The translations under genes were made by a program, and so were the position numbers. From Prorocentrum cordatum (Eukaryota; Sar; Dinophyceae; Prorocentrales; Prorocentraceae), in the NCBI GenBank assembly GCA_963575745.1, contig CAUYUJ010004558.1, positions 823,347 through 887,346 on the forward strand: a stretch of DNA of 64,000 nt, written 5' to 3'. Shown here one piece after another: positions 23,128-35,599 of this stretch. The notes beneath the pieces are model-generated. The model made no database searches and was not told where the DNA came from. It was given only the letters and a program-made list of their open reading frames with translations. Each line of letters starts with the position of its first letter. The first letter of the stretch is position 1.

Positions 23128-24385
23128 GCTCCTCCCTTCTCTGCCCTCTGTCCTCCCCCTCTTCCTCCGAGCCGAGGGGGGTGCGGCGAAGAGCGGTGGG
23201 TCGGCGGCACCAGTGCGAGGAAGGGAAAAACATGAGAGCGCTGCACGGGATGGGATCCGTTGGTCTCTCCTCGAAGGGCCTGCGCATCGACCCCACCACT
23301 TAGAGTCAGGGGCTGCTTCCGCAGCCGCCGACATCCGCGGTGGCGGTGATGCCCAGGCCGCCTGAAAGGCCTAAGTACCACCACCGTCGACAAGATTGTT
23401 GGTCATCCTGCCTTGGTAGAGGGAACCATCGATCTCGATGGTGGTGTCAATGTGCAGGCCCACTACACCCCCCTAGAAATGAATGCAACCTTCCTTCGGT
23501 TTCTTGCCACTCACCAGACCTCCGATCTCAATGTTGGAAGAGCTGCGGCCGAAGACAAAGAAAATATCCAATCGCGCGGCGGCCCCGCGTGAATATCTGA
23601 AATTGAGAGGCGCGGGGAAATGGACCGCGCGCGAGAGATTTACATGATTTGTTCAGGGCAGGGGAGTGTATCCCCCCCTTCGGAGGAGGAGGATGACGAG
23701 TGGTTCCCCTGGAGCGCCTTCTCGCCTTGTGCCGAAGTTTCCTGCTCAGTGGTGCATGGGCGGGCGGGGAGTCATTCTCTGTGCTTGGTTACCAGGCTGT
23801 TTCCAATTCATCCATCCTCTATCCCTCCTCATCTCCCCGACTCCGTCACAGTTGAGCATCCTAGGTCACATGTATTTTGCTTGTGTTTCGGTCCCCCACT
23901 GCGCGGCGTCCAGGAGATCAGGAAGATGCTGAGCACGCAAACTTGAGGCGCCGCCAGTGCGAAGGCAAGGAAAGCCTGCGCGCTTAGGACGATGCCGAGC
24001 CAGCCAATTAATCAACCGAATTCCGAGTGAGTGATCATGGATAGTGCGTGGTAGCCTCTTTATGCTGGGCGACCAGTGTAGACGACCTCACCATGATTGA
24101 TTAACTTGCAGGCTGCATCTTTGACTGCCAGTTGGGCTGGGAAACAGATACAATAACGGAACAAGAACTTGTGCACCAAGGATGTTAGCGTGATAATCGG
24201 ATTGCGTTGAAATGGACAGCCATTAGTGCATGTCAAGTCGTAATGGCGTAGCCACGCCCAAAGCTTGTCACGAAACAGATGTTGCAGATGCGTATGGGAA
24301 CGCATCAGCGAGCACTTGCCCACATGTCTCGCGGAAGCGGAGCCTTGCTCGTCGCCATTGTTGGATTCGATTGGGGGAGGCCGCT
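23128..24385. other. No gene seen
   Basis: The 3' flank of the oxygenase gene. I see no repeats and no recognisable coding region. TTTATG and CATGATTG-like AT-richer DNA begins after about 23950. Confidence 0.45.
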
Positions 24386-24413
24386 ATACACACACATACA
24401 TACATACATACAT

Positions 24414-24464
<51 letters not shown>

Positions 24465-24520
24465 TACAGACATACATATATGTATATATACATGCCTATG
24501 TATGTATGTGTATATGTATA

Positions 24521-24555
<35 letters not shown>

Positions 24556-24605
24556 ACGTATATGTATATGTGTATATACAAATTTGTATACATATACACC
24601 TATTC
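24386..24605. repeat. (ACAT)n-(ACAG)n-(TA)n microsatellite cluster
   Basis: CATA repeats (24392-24415) pass into GACA repeats (24416-24465), then TATG/TATA-rich sequence to about 24600. Confidence 0.9.
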
Positions 24606-24609
24606 CCTG

Positions 24610-26579
24610 TTATATGTTTTTACAATCCCGGCGGAACGCGAAAGGGGTCCACCCCCCCCAAAAAAAAAATAGATTCCTGGGATTTGGGGCTTTGGGACCC
24701 TCTGGACGGGCCTCGAAGCGGCCCCCCGGGCCTCGCAGGGCGTTTTGCCAAGCCTTCCCAGCACACCTAAGGCGATCAGGGGGGTCATCGGAGACGTCCC
24801 AGAGAGCCCCAAGACAGCACAAGAGCGCTCCAAGAGTGACCGACGTGACCTCCAGATGACCCAAGAGGCCTCCAGGACGGTCCCAAAGAGGCCTCCAAGA
24901 GCACTCGCAAGAAGGCCCCACGAGGCAAAAATCATTGATTTTCTGTTGGGTTTTGGTGAATTGGGGGGTACTCCTCTTTTCGGCTTCCCGACGCTCCAAG
25001 ACGGCGGTCTTCTGGGCGTCCGAAGCCGCCTGGGAGGCTCCAAAATCGCTCCACAACCATCCAAAAGGGCTTCCGGGCAGTCCAAGAGAGCCCCAAAACG
25101 GCACAACACGGGTCCAAGATGGCCCTCAGAGAGCCCCATGGCGACCCAAGATGGCCCCAAGACGCCTTCCGAAGCATTCCAAATCGTGACCCGGTCGTTC
25201 AGGGAGACCGCGGTTGGAGGCAGGGTGGCCCGAGGAAGCCCCCAGAGGCCCCCAGAATACGCCCAGGAGGTCTCCAGAAGGCCTTAGGAAAGCTCGAAAC
25301 AATTTTTGTGAGGCCCCCAGAGGCTCTCCAAGGAGGAGCTTCCTCAAAAAAGAGCTGAGGAGGATGGGGGAAATGCGCAGGGTATGAAGAACATGAAGAA
25401 AAAGAAGCATGGAGGAAGGATAACGAACAACATCATTATAGCGGCGATGCCGGAAAAGGCAACAAGGAGTTATCGCTAAATTGTCGGCTTTCCGCCTGCA
25501 CACCAAATTTCAAGGACCAAGTTGCATGGCGCGAAGCGCCAATGCAGTCTTGTATATATATATATGTATGTATGTATATATATGTGTATGTATATATATA
25601 TACATGTATATATACATATATATATAACTGTTCCTATATGTTTATAAGCCTGTGCGGGGGGAAAACCCGCCCCCCAAAAAAAGGACTCCCGAGATCTGAG
25701 GCTTTGGGACCCTCCGGACGGGCCTCGAAGCGGACCCCGGGCCTCGCAGGGCGTTTTGCCAAGCCTTCCCAGCACATCTAGGGTGATCAGGGGGGTCATC
25801 GGAAGCGTCCCAGAGAGCCCCAAGACAGCACAAGAGCGCTCCAAGAGTGACCGACGTTACCTCAAGATGGTCCAAGAGGCCTCCAGGACGGCCCCAAAGA
25901 GGCCTCCAAGAGTACTCCCAAGAAGGCCCCACGAGGCAAAAATCATTGATTTTCTGTTGGGTTTTGGTGAATTTGGGGGGTACTCCTCTTTTCGGCTTCC
26001 CGACGCTCCAAGACGGCGGTCTTCTGGGCGTCCGAAGCCGCCTGAGAGGCTCCAAAATCGCCCCACAACCATCCAAAAGGGCTTCCGGGCAGTCCAAAAA
26101 CGGCACAAAACGGGTCCGAGATGGCCCTCAGAGAGCCCCATGGCGGCCCAAGATGGCCCCAAGACACCCTCCGAAGCATTCCAAATCGTGACCTGGTCGT
26201 TCAGGGAGACCGCGGTTGGAGGCAGGGTGGCCCGAGGAAGCCCCCAGAGGCCCCCAGAATACGCCCAGGAGGCCTCCAGAAGGCCTCAAGAAAGCTCGAA
26301 ACAATTTTTATGAGGCCCCCAGAGGCTCTCCAAGGAGGAGCCTCCGCAAGAAAGAGCTGAGGAGAATGGTGAGAATGCGCCGGGTATGGCGAAAATAAGG
26401 AAAAAGAAGCAGGGAGGAAGGAAAACAAACAACATTATTATAGCGGCGATGCCGGAAAAGGCAACAAGGAGTCATCGCTAAATTGTCGGCTTGCTTTTCC
26501 TGCTATTCCGCCTGCATACCAAATCTCAAGGACCAAGGTGCATGGCGCGAAGCGCCACTGCAGTCTTGCATATATATAT

Positions 26580-26630
<51 letters not shown>

Positions 26631-27415
26631 CTCTTCCTATATTTTTATAAGCCCGGGGGGGGGGAAACCCATCCCCCCCCCCCCGAAAACCGGACACCCG
26701 GGATCTGGGGCTTTGGGACCCTCCGGACGGGCCTCGAAGCGGCCCCCCGGGCCTCGCAGGGCGTTTTGCCAAGCCTTCCCAGCATACCTAGGGCGATCAG
26801 GGGGGTCATCGGAGACGTCTCAGAAACCCCCATGACAGCGCAAGAGCGCTCCAAGAGTGACCGACGTGACCTCAAGATCGCCCCAAAATCGCCCCACAAC
26901 CATCCGAAAGGGCTTCCAGGCAGTCCAAGACAGCCCCAAAACCGCACAACACGGGTCCAAGATGGCCCTCAGAGAGCCCCATGGCGGCCCAAGATGGCCC
27001 CAAGACACCCTCCGAAGCTTTTCAAATCGTGACCTGGTCGTTCAGGGAGACCGCGGTTGGAGGCAGGGTGGCCCGAGGAAGCCCCCAGAGGCCCCCAGAA
27101 TACGCCCAGGAGGCCTCCAGAAGGCCTCAAGAAAGCCTGAGACCATTCTTTTTAGGCCCCCAGAGGCTCTCCCAGGAGGAGCCACCGCAAAAAAAAACTG
27201 AGGAGGATAGGGAGAATGCGCCGGGTATGGCGAACATGAGGAAAAAGAAGCATGGAGGAAGGATAACGAATATCATTATCATAGCGGCGATGCCGGAAAA
27301 GGCAACAAGGAGTTATCGCTAAATTGTCGGTTTGATTTTCTTGTTATTCCGCCTGCAAACCAAACTTCAAGGACCAAGGTGCATGGCGCGAAGCGCCACT
27401 GCAGTCTTGTATATA
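24610..27415. repeat. Three tandem ~1-kb repeat units separated by (TA)n
   Basis: Units start near 24670, 25685 and 26693 ('ggctttgggaccctc') and each ends with a GGCGC-GAA-GCGCC hairpin (25528-25540, 26544-26556, 27385-27397), then 'tgcagtcttg' and TATATA. Units 1 and 2 are about 1015 bp. Unit 3 lacks about 180 bp corresponding to roughly 25868-26048. Open frames rich in Arg/Pro run through all units on both strands but shift frame between units, so a protein-coding role is unlikely. Confidence 0.9.
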
Positions 27416-27464
27416 TATATATAAAATAATAATAATAATATTTTTGTTTTATTTAAAATATATA

Positions 27465-27471
27465 AAAAAAA

Positions 27472-27534
<63 letters not shown>
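27465..27534. repeat. Poly(A) tract
   Basis: About 58 consecutive A residues (27477-27534), preceded by AT-rich sequence and followed abruptly by GC-rich DNA. It could be the tail of a retroposed sequence or a simple microsatellite. No retroposed gene is recognisable upstream, where the tandem ~1-kb unit lies. Confidence 0.9.
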
Positions 27535-27536
<2 letters not shown>

Positions 27537-28165
27537 GCTTGCGGGTGGCGAGGAAAATAAGGTGGTCAGCGAAATAGGTGTATATGTATACTGTCGGTGT
27601 TCGTCGTTACGGGGCCAAAGTTGCGATACAGGGGCACGTCCCACCCCAGTTGCCATTAGCGCATATGCCTACTCACCTGTCTTGCCAACCGTATTGAGTT
27701 TTTCCCCATCAAAGCCGATTGTCGATCATGTTCTGGCGCCGCGTTCAAGATTGCCGATGCTCCGAACATGCCTGCACGCTGGGTGTTTTGCTTCCTTGGC
27801 AAAGGATACACACGCCCAAGGCTTGGCTTGCAAAAGTCGAATCGTTTCCCTCGACTGTGCACCGCATTCGGTTTCTCCTCAAAAGCGTTGCTTCTTGCAA
27901 TTCCTCGCAAATCGTTTGTGTTGCAAGCGCGATTCGTGCCCCTGCCGCTGCCTGAAGGCATCAAGGTGGTCCTTTGCTTATCCTTCTCCCCCCTGTCCTC
28001 CTCTTTCTCTTCCTCTCACTCCTTCCTCCTCTCACTTTCGTCGCCCCTCCTCCCTGGGGTCCTTGAGAGCCCCCCAGAAACTCGAAAGACCCCAAAGCTT
28101 TTCCAATGTCTTTCAGAAATTCCAAACTCCCAGACACCCTTCATCCCACCCCACCCCACCCCCAC
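27535..28165. other. No gene seen
   Basis: Open on the plus strand for long stretches but without a recognisable domain; it turns pyrimidine-rich after about 27985. Confidence 0.4.
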
Positions 28166-28425
28166 ACAAGACCCCAGGGCATCCTCATGTCCCTCCTCCT
28201 CCCCCTCCCCTCGTTTTCCTAATACTCCTCCTCCTCCTCCTTCGCCTCCTCCTCCTCCTCTTCCTCTTCCTCTTCATCCTCCTCCTCCTACTACTCATCC
28301 TCCTCATCCCGCTGTCCGAACTTATTTGGTTCCTCCTCCTTGCCATCCTCCTCATCACCTGGACGCTCGACGCTGACGGCTCTGGGGTACTTCTCCCTTT
28401 CCTCCTCCTCTTCCTCCTCCTCATG
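28166..28425. repeat. (TCC)n pyrimidine tract
   Basis: CTC/TCC-rich with interruptions. It is the first tract from the left in which the pyrimidine strand is the plus strand. Confidence 0.85.
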
Positions 28426-29975
28426 ATTCAGAGACGGGGTGCGATGATCTTAGAGCTGGATCTGGACCCATCCAAATCAGTCGTCATGGTTTCTGTTGCC
28501 TTACAAGAGAGAACGGAGAAGGGCGAGCCTGGAAGCTGGCCCATTGGACGGGGCAGTGCTTGGGAGTCCCAGGCCGACGAGGACGATCATGGTTCAGAGC
28601 ACAGCTTACACCGCCGACGAAAATTGTCACCCGTCCTAGTTCGTAATCAACGCGACTCCACGGAGCAGGCGGAGTTGCATGTACTCCGCGCGGAGGCGCA
28701 TCCCGTGCAATCATTGATGTGGTTTCACGCGGAGTAATTTCTCTTCCCGAATTGAATTAACGGAGTGCAGAGCCACACGGGGACTTAAGCTACTCTTCCG
28801 AACATCGCAAGCTGTATTTCAAACCAGAAACCGTGAGATGGATAAGAGCCTTATCGGTCATAGAAATTGGACGGACCTCCTCTCAGGCGCATACCACCCA
28901 GAGATGTGTCGGGTTTGGCGCGGGGTAGCTTCGGGTCCCAGATACAATGGACAGGGTAGAAAAACCATACGGGGACCGAAACTACTCCGCCGAGCACCGC
29001 AAGCCGTATGCAATGTCGGGGGTCGTTGAGAGGGATAGGCTTCTCGATCACAGGATGCTGGTGGAACTCTTGTCACGGTGGTGCATCCCACGACGAGAAG
29101 GGACAAGATATGCAGGGCCACGCTTGCACCGATACAGTGGGGGCGCGCATCAAGAAGCCATGTGCGTTTCGTCAGCGTACTCTGTTTTCTTTGCTCCGCG
29201 CGCTGCGCGGTGACTTCCCGCAGCCGTTGAAGAAGCTGCTGCGTTCAGGGTGCTTAGGGTTTCCCCCCAGGTGCACCCCGCGCGCGGGATTTCAGGGTTG
29301 GCTTTCGTGCGAGGGCTCCTTGCGGCCGCGCCCACACCGTACCGATGCCCGCAGCTGGCCGCGCCCCGGTGCGTGTCTGGCCGCTGCTCGAGACCGCCCA
29401 GTGCCCGGGCGGGACGGCGAGACAGCAGCAGCCCGACGGGGAGCGCGAGAGGGCGCGCGCGCCACGGCGTGCCCCCTCGTGCGCCGGGTGGGCAGACGGG
29501 CGCTGGCTGTGCGCGGATCGGTCGGGGTGACGGCGGGGTGAGGAAGGGAGGAGGATGGGCTGGCGCCACCTCGAGACAGTCTCCGCGACACCCTGCGGAG
29601 TCTGCAAGTGATACCCCAATTGATTAGATACCGCACCCCCCAGCAAGCAGACGAGGACGAGGGACGGAGCAGACGGAGGACGGGGACGGACGAGAGGCGC
29701 AAGAGAGGCCACGGAGCCAGGAGAAACAGGAGAGAGCACGAGGAGGGAGGGACGAGGGACGCAGGACGAGGAGGAGGGGAAGCAGGCACGCAGCGCAGAG
29801 AGCAGGGGGGGCGCGACGGAGGGAGCTAAATAACACAGGCAGGCGGTGACAAAGAACGAGGAGGAGGGGGAGGCGGGCGAAGCTCAGCTCAGCGGCGGGC
29901 CTGGCCGCGGCCCAGCGCCCCTGGACGGGGGACGGCCAGGGCCTCGCGCGCGGCCCTGCGCTGCTGAGCAGCATC
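28426..29975. other. No convincing gene; small local duplication
   Basis: A ~45-bp phrase around 'acggggac...actac/ctc...cgagcaccgcaagccgtat' occurs at about 28776-28820 and again at 28968-29012. The remaining GC-rich sequence has no recognisable coding. Confidence 0.4.
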
Positions 29976-29976
29976 G

Positions 29977-30316
29977 CTTCCTCCTCCTCCTCCTCCTCCT
30001 CCTCCGCCTCCTCCTCCTCCTCCTGCTCCTCCTGCTCCTCCTGCTCCTCCTTCTCCTCATTCTCTTCCTCCTCCTCCTCCTCTCCTCCTCCTCCTCCTCC
30101 TCCTCCTCTCTCCTCCTCCTCCTCCTCCTCCTCCTCCTTCTCCTCCTTCCTCCTCCTCCTCCTCCTCCTCCTATTCCTCTTCCTCCCCTCCTCCTCTTCC
30201 TCTCCTCCTACTCCTCATCGTCCTCATCTTCTTCCTCCTCCTCCTCCTCATCATCAGCATCAGCATCAGCATCATCATCAGCATCAGCATCATCATCATC
30301 ATCAGCATCATCATCG

Positions 30317-30402
<86 letters not shown>

Positions 30403-30772
30403 GTCATCGTCATCCTTATCCTCCTCCTCTTCTTCCTCCTCCTCCTCCTGCTCCTCCTCCTCTTACTCCTACTCCTCCTCTCCCTCCTCCTGGGCCTCCT
30501 CCTCATCATCCTCATCCTCCTGGTCCTCCTCGTCCTCCTCCTCCTCCTCCTCCTCCTCTTCCTTCCTTCTCCTCCTCCTCCTCCTCCTCCTCCTCCTCCT
30601 CTCCTCCTCTCCTTCTCCTCCTTATCCTCATCCTCTCCACCTCACCCCCTTGTCCTCCCCCCCCTCCTTCCTTTCATTCCCCTCACTGCGCCTCGATCCG
30701 CCTTCCTCCTCCCTCATCCTCTCATCGTTCCTCTCCTCCTCTCCTCCTCCTCCTCCTCCTCCGGGTCCTCCT

Positions 30773-30803
<31 letters not shown>

Positions 30804-31044
30804 CTCCTCCTCTTCACCTCACCCCCTGTCCTTCCCCCCATCCTTCCTTTCATTCCCTCACTGCGCCTCGATCCACTGTCCTCCTCCCTCATCCTCCTCC
30901 TCCTCCGCCTCCTCTTCCTCATCATCCTCCTCTTCCTCCTCCTCATCATGCTCCCCCTCCTCCTCCTCCTCATCCTCCTCCTCCTCCTCCTCCTCCTCCT
31001 CCTCCTCCTCCTCCTCCTCTTCCTCCTCCTCCTCCTCCTCCCCC
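29977..31044. repeat. (TCC)n tract with internal (CAT)n
   Basis: More than 1 kb of almost pure pyrimidine repeat with a (CAT)n block at about 30245-30415. Two copies of a ~85-bp less repetitive segment ('cacctcacccc..tgtcc', 'ttcctttcattccc', 'cactgcgcctcgatcc') lie at about 30640-30715 and 30812-30885. A relative is at 36290-36375. Confidence 0.95.
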
Positions 31045-31821
31045 ATTCCTGTTCCTTATGAATAACGTCTCCCTGTCGCACCCCGAGGCTACTTTTTAGG
31101 GCGGGCCAGGCGGTTCGCTTGAGACGTCCTCATCATTTATGACTCGGGAGCTTCGAAGTTGACAACCGTTTCACAGATGGAGGGCGGGTGGTTTTCAAAT
31201 GTGCCTCTCGCCTTAGCGCGGCGCACATTCGGCTGATAAAAACAAGATTTTCACTAATTGAGGGCGGGTGGTTTTCAAAATATGGCTCTAGCGCCGCGCA
31301 CACTCTTTAAAGAATATGAGAAGGTTTCACGGAATGAGGGCCACCCGTGTTCAAAATGTGGTTCTCGCTCTAGCGCGGAGCACATTCGTTCTTAAAAAAA
31401 CACGAGCTTCACGGATAGAGGGTGGCTCCTTTTCAAACTGTGGTTCTCGCCTCCGCGCGGCGCACATTCGTTTTGAGGAAACACCAGAGTTTCACGGATT
31501 CCCATCATCAGCGTACCAGAAATAGTGTTTTGAAACGATTCAGGATTATGCGGGTGCAATTGTTGTTATTTGGTTCGTTGTGTTGCAGTCCCAGGAATGG
31601 CGTTCTGGTACGATTGCGGATCGTCAAGACGCAACAGTCAGGTTGATCCGTGGCGTTGGAATCGCGAGAAAAATGTTTTGGCATGCTTCAGGGTCTTCAA
31701 ATTGTAGTCTTCCAACGAGGCAGTTCCTTCAATGGAGGTGAACCGTTGTAGGGGCCTATGAAGAGGGAGCTTGGAGGGAGGGTTTATTCCAACATCGTTG
31801 ATGACTCTTGTTTTACAGGGG
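31045..31821 (+). repeat. TCC-bracketed composite unit, copy A
   Basis: Starts 'attcctgttccttatgaata..ctccctgtcgcaccccgag', contains about four ~82-bp minisatellite copies, then 'cgtcaagacgcaacagtcagg' and 'ttccaacgaggcagttcc', and ends at 'acaggggtcc' running into TCC. About 777 bp, with (TCC)n on both sides. It is non-coding. Confidence 0.85.
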
Positions 31822-32573
31822 TCCTCCTCCTCCTCCTCCTCCTCCTCTTCCTCCTCCTCCCCCTCCCTCCTCCTCCGACTCCTCCTCCTCCTGGTCCTCA
31901 TCTTCATCCTCCTCCTCATCCTCCTCATCCTCATCCTCCTCATCCTCATCCTCATATTCCTCATCCTTCTCATCCTTATTATCCTCCTCATTCCTATCCT
32001 CATCCCCATCATCCTTCTCATCATCCTCCTCCTCCGCGTCCTCGTTCTCCTCATCAGTATCATGATCATCTTCATCATCCTCGTTCTCTCCCTCCTCTTC
32101 CTCCTCCTCCTCCTCCTCCTCGTCCTCCTCCTCCCTCTGCTCCTCCTCCTCCTCCTCCTCCTCCTCCTCATCCTCCTCTTCCTCCTCCTCCTCCTCCTCT
32201 TCCTCTTCCTCCTCATCCTCCTCCTCCTCATCCTCCTCTCCTCCTCCTCCTCCTCTTCCTCTGCGTCGTCCTCCTCCTCTTCCTCCTCATCCTCATCCTC
32301 CCTCCTCCTCTTCTTCCTCCTCCCCCTCATCCTCCTCTCCCTCCTCCTCCTCCTCCTCCTCCTCCTCCTCCTCCTCATCCTCCTCCTCCTCCTCCTCCTC
32401 CTCCTCCTCCTCCTCCTCCTCCTTTCCTCCTCCTCCTCCTCCTCCTCCTCTTCCTCCTCCACCTCCACCTCCTCCTCCTCCTCATCATCCTCCTCCTCCT
32501 CCTCCTCCTCCTCCTCCTCCTCCTCCTCCTCCTCCTCCTCCTCCTCCTTCTCCCCCTCATTCTCCTCCTCCTC
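31822..32573. repeat. (TCC)n tract
   Basis: 750 bp of CTC repeats with TCA interruptions (31880-32080), between composite units A and B. Ser/Leu/Pro open frames are artefacts. Confidence 0.95.
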
Positions 32574-32850
32574 AATTCCTTGCCTTTCTGAATAACTTCT
32601 CCCTGTCGCACCCCGAGGCCAGTTTTAAGGCGGGCTAGGCGCCTCGCCTGAAATTCCCCCACCACTTGTGACTCCGAAGCTGAAAAATGCAACAGCTTCA
32701 CAGATGGAGGGCGGGTCGGTTCCAAATGTGGCTATCGCCTCAGCGGCGCGCGCATTCGTTTCAACTACCCAGGGACGTACCCAACCCTTTTATACACATG
32801 AGGCGACTATACATCCGACCGCTCAATACAAAAGCGAGCAGTGAAGGATC
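32574..32850 (+). repeat. TCC-bracketed composite unit B, 5' part
   Basis: The standard unit start ('aattccttgcctttctgaata', 'gtcgcaccccgaggccag'), then one or two minisatellite copies, after which homology is lost at about 32850. The matching 3' part resumes near 35600-36204, so about 2.75 kb of unrelated minisatellite DNA separates the halves. Confidence 0.7.
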
Positions 32851-33051
32851 CGCCGTGTCCCTGAACGATTCACCCAAGAACGTCGGGCCAGAGTCACGTG
32901 TTCACATATGTGGCGTCGCTCTTAAGAACCACATCGTTGGCAGGAAGGCGGCCACGAGGGAGCGTGGAAACACAACAAGGGTAGACGATTGGAGACAGAA
33001 TTCGTGGGAGCAGCGCCGCTGGACCCCCCAACGTCGCAACCCAGCCCCCCA

Positions 33052-35445
33052 GAGGACGGCGAGGTCCCATGGTGATCTGCGTAAGACGCACCTCCGATGA
33101 GCCACCCAGGCGCCCACGAAAGTGGCGACAGCGTCGCAGATCGGAGCCTCTCAGGGGACGACGAGGTCCCATGGTGATCTGCGTAAGATGCATCTCAGCT
33201 GGGCCTCCTGGGAGGCCACGGAAGTGGCGAAAGTTTCGCAGATCGCAGCCCCCCCAGGGGACGGCGAGATCTCATGGTTCACCCAGCACAGCGCTTGGTG
33301 GCCCCATAGGGAGCTCCACGGACGGCCCCAGTGCTACCGCCCGCATGCGTTCCCCCCTACCTAGTGCAGCGCTTCGTGGCCCCATAGGGAGCTTCACCGA
33401 AGAAGATATTAACAATTGCGGTACCCACAACTGCATATGGTTGGGTCCTTCGCCCGGACAATTTTAGAAATTAGAATTCAACACCGCTCCCGATCGATAC
33501 GTCTTTGTTCTTCAGACCCTGTGCGCTTGCTCGGTACGTATTCGGTTTTTGCTCAGGAGTGGCGTTCGCGCTTTGGGTCCGCAAAGCGGCCCCCCTACAA
33601 TAACAGCACTCCCGCGTCCTGCTCGCCGCCAAAAACCGGCGCTCCCGCTCGACATTGGTTCCCAACCATCTTGGTGTGTTGGGTCCTCGTTTTGAAGAGA
33701 CGGTCCCCGCGTTCTCCCGCCCCCTCCTCCCCTTCCTCCTTCCTCCCTGCGTTTCACCCACCCAGTACAGCGTTTCGTGCGTACCGAAAACCCAATGTGG
33801 CATTTTCACTCACCCAGTACAGCGCTTCGTGGCCCCATAGGGAGCTCCACCGAAGCCCCCAGGGCCCCCGTCCTCATGCGCCCCGAAACAACCAATTTGG
33901 CATTTTCACCCACCCAGTACAGCGCTTCGTGGCCCCAAAGGGAGCTCCATTGATGGCCCCACTGCCACGGTCCACATGCGTTTCGAGAACCCAATTTGGC
34001 ATTTCCACCCACCCAGTGCCGCGCGCATGCGTCCCGAAAACACAGTTTGGCGTTTTCGCATACCCAGTACAGCGGTCCGTGGTCACATAGGGAGCTCCAC
34101 GGAAGGCCCCAGTGCCACCGTCCGCATGCGTCCCGAAAACCAAATGTAGTATTTTCACCCACCCAGTACAGCGCTTCGTGGCCCCATAGGGAGCTCCATC
34201 GATGGCCCCATTGCTACCGCCCGCATGCGTTCCCCCCCGCCCAGTGCAGCGCTTCGTGGCCCCACAGGGAGTTTCACCGAAGAAGATATTCACGATTGCG
34301 TTACCTGCGTAAGATGCACCTCCGCTGGCCCTCCCAGGAGCCCACGAAAGTGGAGGGGCGACAGTTTCGCAGATCGCAGCCCCCCAGGTGACGGCGAGGT
34401 CCCATGGTGATTTGCGTAAGACGCACCCCCGCTGGGCCCCCCAGGAGCTCACGAAAATGGCGACACGGGGGACGGCGAGGTGGCATGGTGATATGCGTAA
34501 GACGCACCTCCGCCTGGCCTCCCAGGACCCTACGAAAGAGGCGACGGCTTCGCAGATCGCAGCCCCCCGGAACGGCGAGGTCCAGCGGTGATCTGCGTAC
34601 GACCCACCCCCTTTGGGCCTCCCAGGAGCCCACAACATTGGCAACAGTTTCGCAGATCGCAGCTCCCCAGTGGACGGCGAGGTCTCGTGGTAATCTGCGG
34701 AAGACGCCCTTCCGCTGGGCCTCCCAGGAGCCCACGAAAATGGCAACAGCTTCGCAGATCGCAGCCCCTTGGGTGACGGCGAGGTCTCAGGGTGATTTGC
34801 GTAAGACGCACTTTCGCTGGGGCCCCCACGAGTCCACGAAAGTGACGACATGTTCGCAGATCGCAGCCCCGGAGGGGACGGCGAGGTTTTGCGTAAGCGC
34901 ACACCCGCTGGGCTTCACAGGAGCTCACGAAAGGGGGGACGGCTTCGCAGATCGCAGCTCCCCAAGGGACGGCGAGGTGTCATGGTGATATGCGTAAGAC
35001 GCACCTCCGCCTAGCCTCTCAGGAGCACACGAAATTGGCGACGGTTTCGCAGACCGCAGCCCCCCAGTGGATGGCGAGGTCTCATGCTAATCTGCGTAAG
35101 ACACACCTCCGCTGGGGCGCCCAGGAGCCCACGAAAGTGGCGACAATTTCGCAGGTTGCAGCCTCTCAGGGGACGGCCAGGTCCCATGGTGATCTGCGTA
35201 AGACGCACCCCCGTTGGGCCTTCAGGAGCCCACGAAAGTGGCAACGGCTTCGCAGATCGCAGCCCCTTGGGGGACGGCGAGGTCTCTTGGTGATATGCGC
35301 AAGACGCACCTCCGCTGAGCCCCCAAGGGCCCACGAACGTGGCGACACTTTCGCAGATCGCAGCCCCTCAGGGGACGGCGAGGCTTCATGGTGATCTGCG
35401 TAAGACGCACCTCCGCTGGGGCTCCCAAGAGCCCACGGCACTGCC
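33052..35445. repeat. Two interleaved minisatellites (~102-bp and ~100-120-bp families)
   Basis: Family M1, about 102 bp per copy ('ggtgat.tgcgtaagacgcacctc', 'cccacgaaa.tggcgac', 'ttcgcagatcgcagcccc', 'ggacggcgagg'), occurs at 33052-33275 and in at least eleven copies at 34300-35445. Family M2 ('cacccagtacagcgcttcg', 'gccccatagggagctcca', 'cgtcccgaaaaccca') fills about 33275-33420 and 33750-34290. The ~102-bp period equals 34 codons, so long repetitive open frames result, but they change frame between copies. Confidence 0.85.
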
Positions 35446-35599
35446 GCTGCGCAAGTGACGACACCCGAACGAGCCGCGGGCACGAGGCAGGACACAGGCG
35501 GCAAGAGAGAGGGAGAGGATGGAGAACGGAGGAGGCGGAGGGAGGCGAAGGAGGAGAAGGAGGGGCAGACAGTGTTCTATTCAAAACGAGTACCCAACC

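Noticed and set aside
24610-27322. Repeated Arg/Pro-rich protein genes in the tandem ~1-kb units
   Set aside because: Open frames exist on both strands, change frame between units, and unit 3 lost ~180 bp in the middle. There is no recognisable domain.
27465-27534. Poly(A) tail of a processed retrogene
   Set aside because: Upstream sequence is the third tandem ~1-kb unit and AT repeats, not a coding sequence, and no target duplication was visible.
29977-32600. Long poly-Ser/Leu/Pro (and antisense Glu/Arg) open frames across TCC tracts here and at 13.2, 15.6, 36.2, 45.7, 48.2, 53.2 and 60.3 kb
   Set aside because: A stop-free trinucleotide repeat is open in most frames on both strands. There is no non-repeat domain, and frames end as soon as the repeat ends.
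33052-35445. CRISPR-like array
   Set aside because: The repeats are ~100 bp, contiguous and diverged, with no unique spacers and no cas genes. This is a eukaryotic minisatellite.
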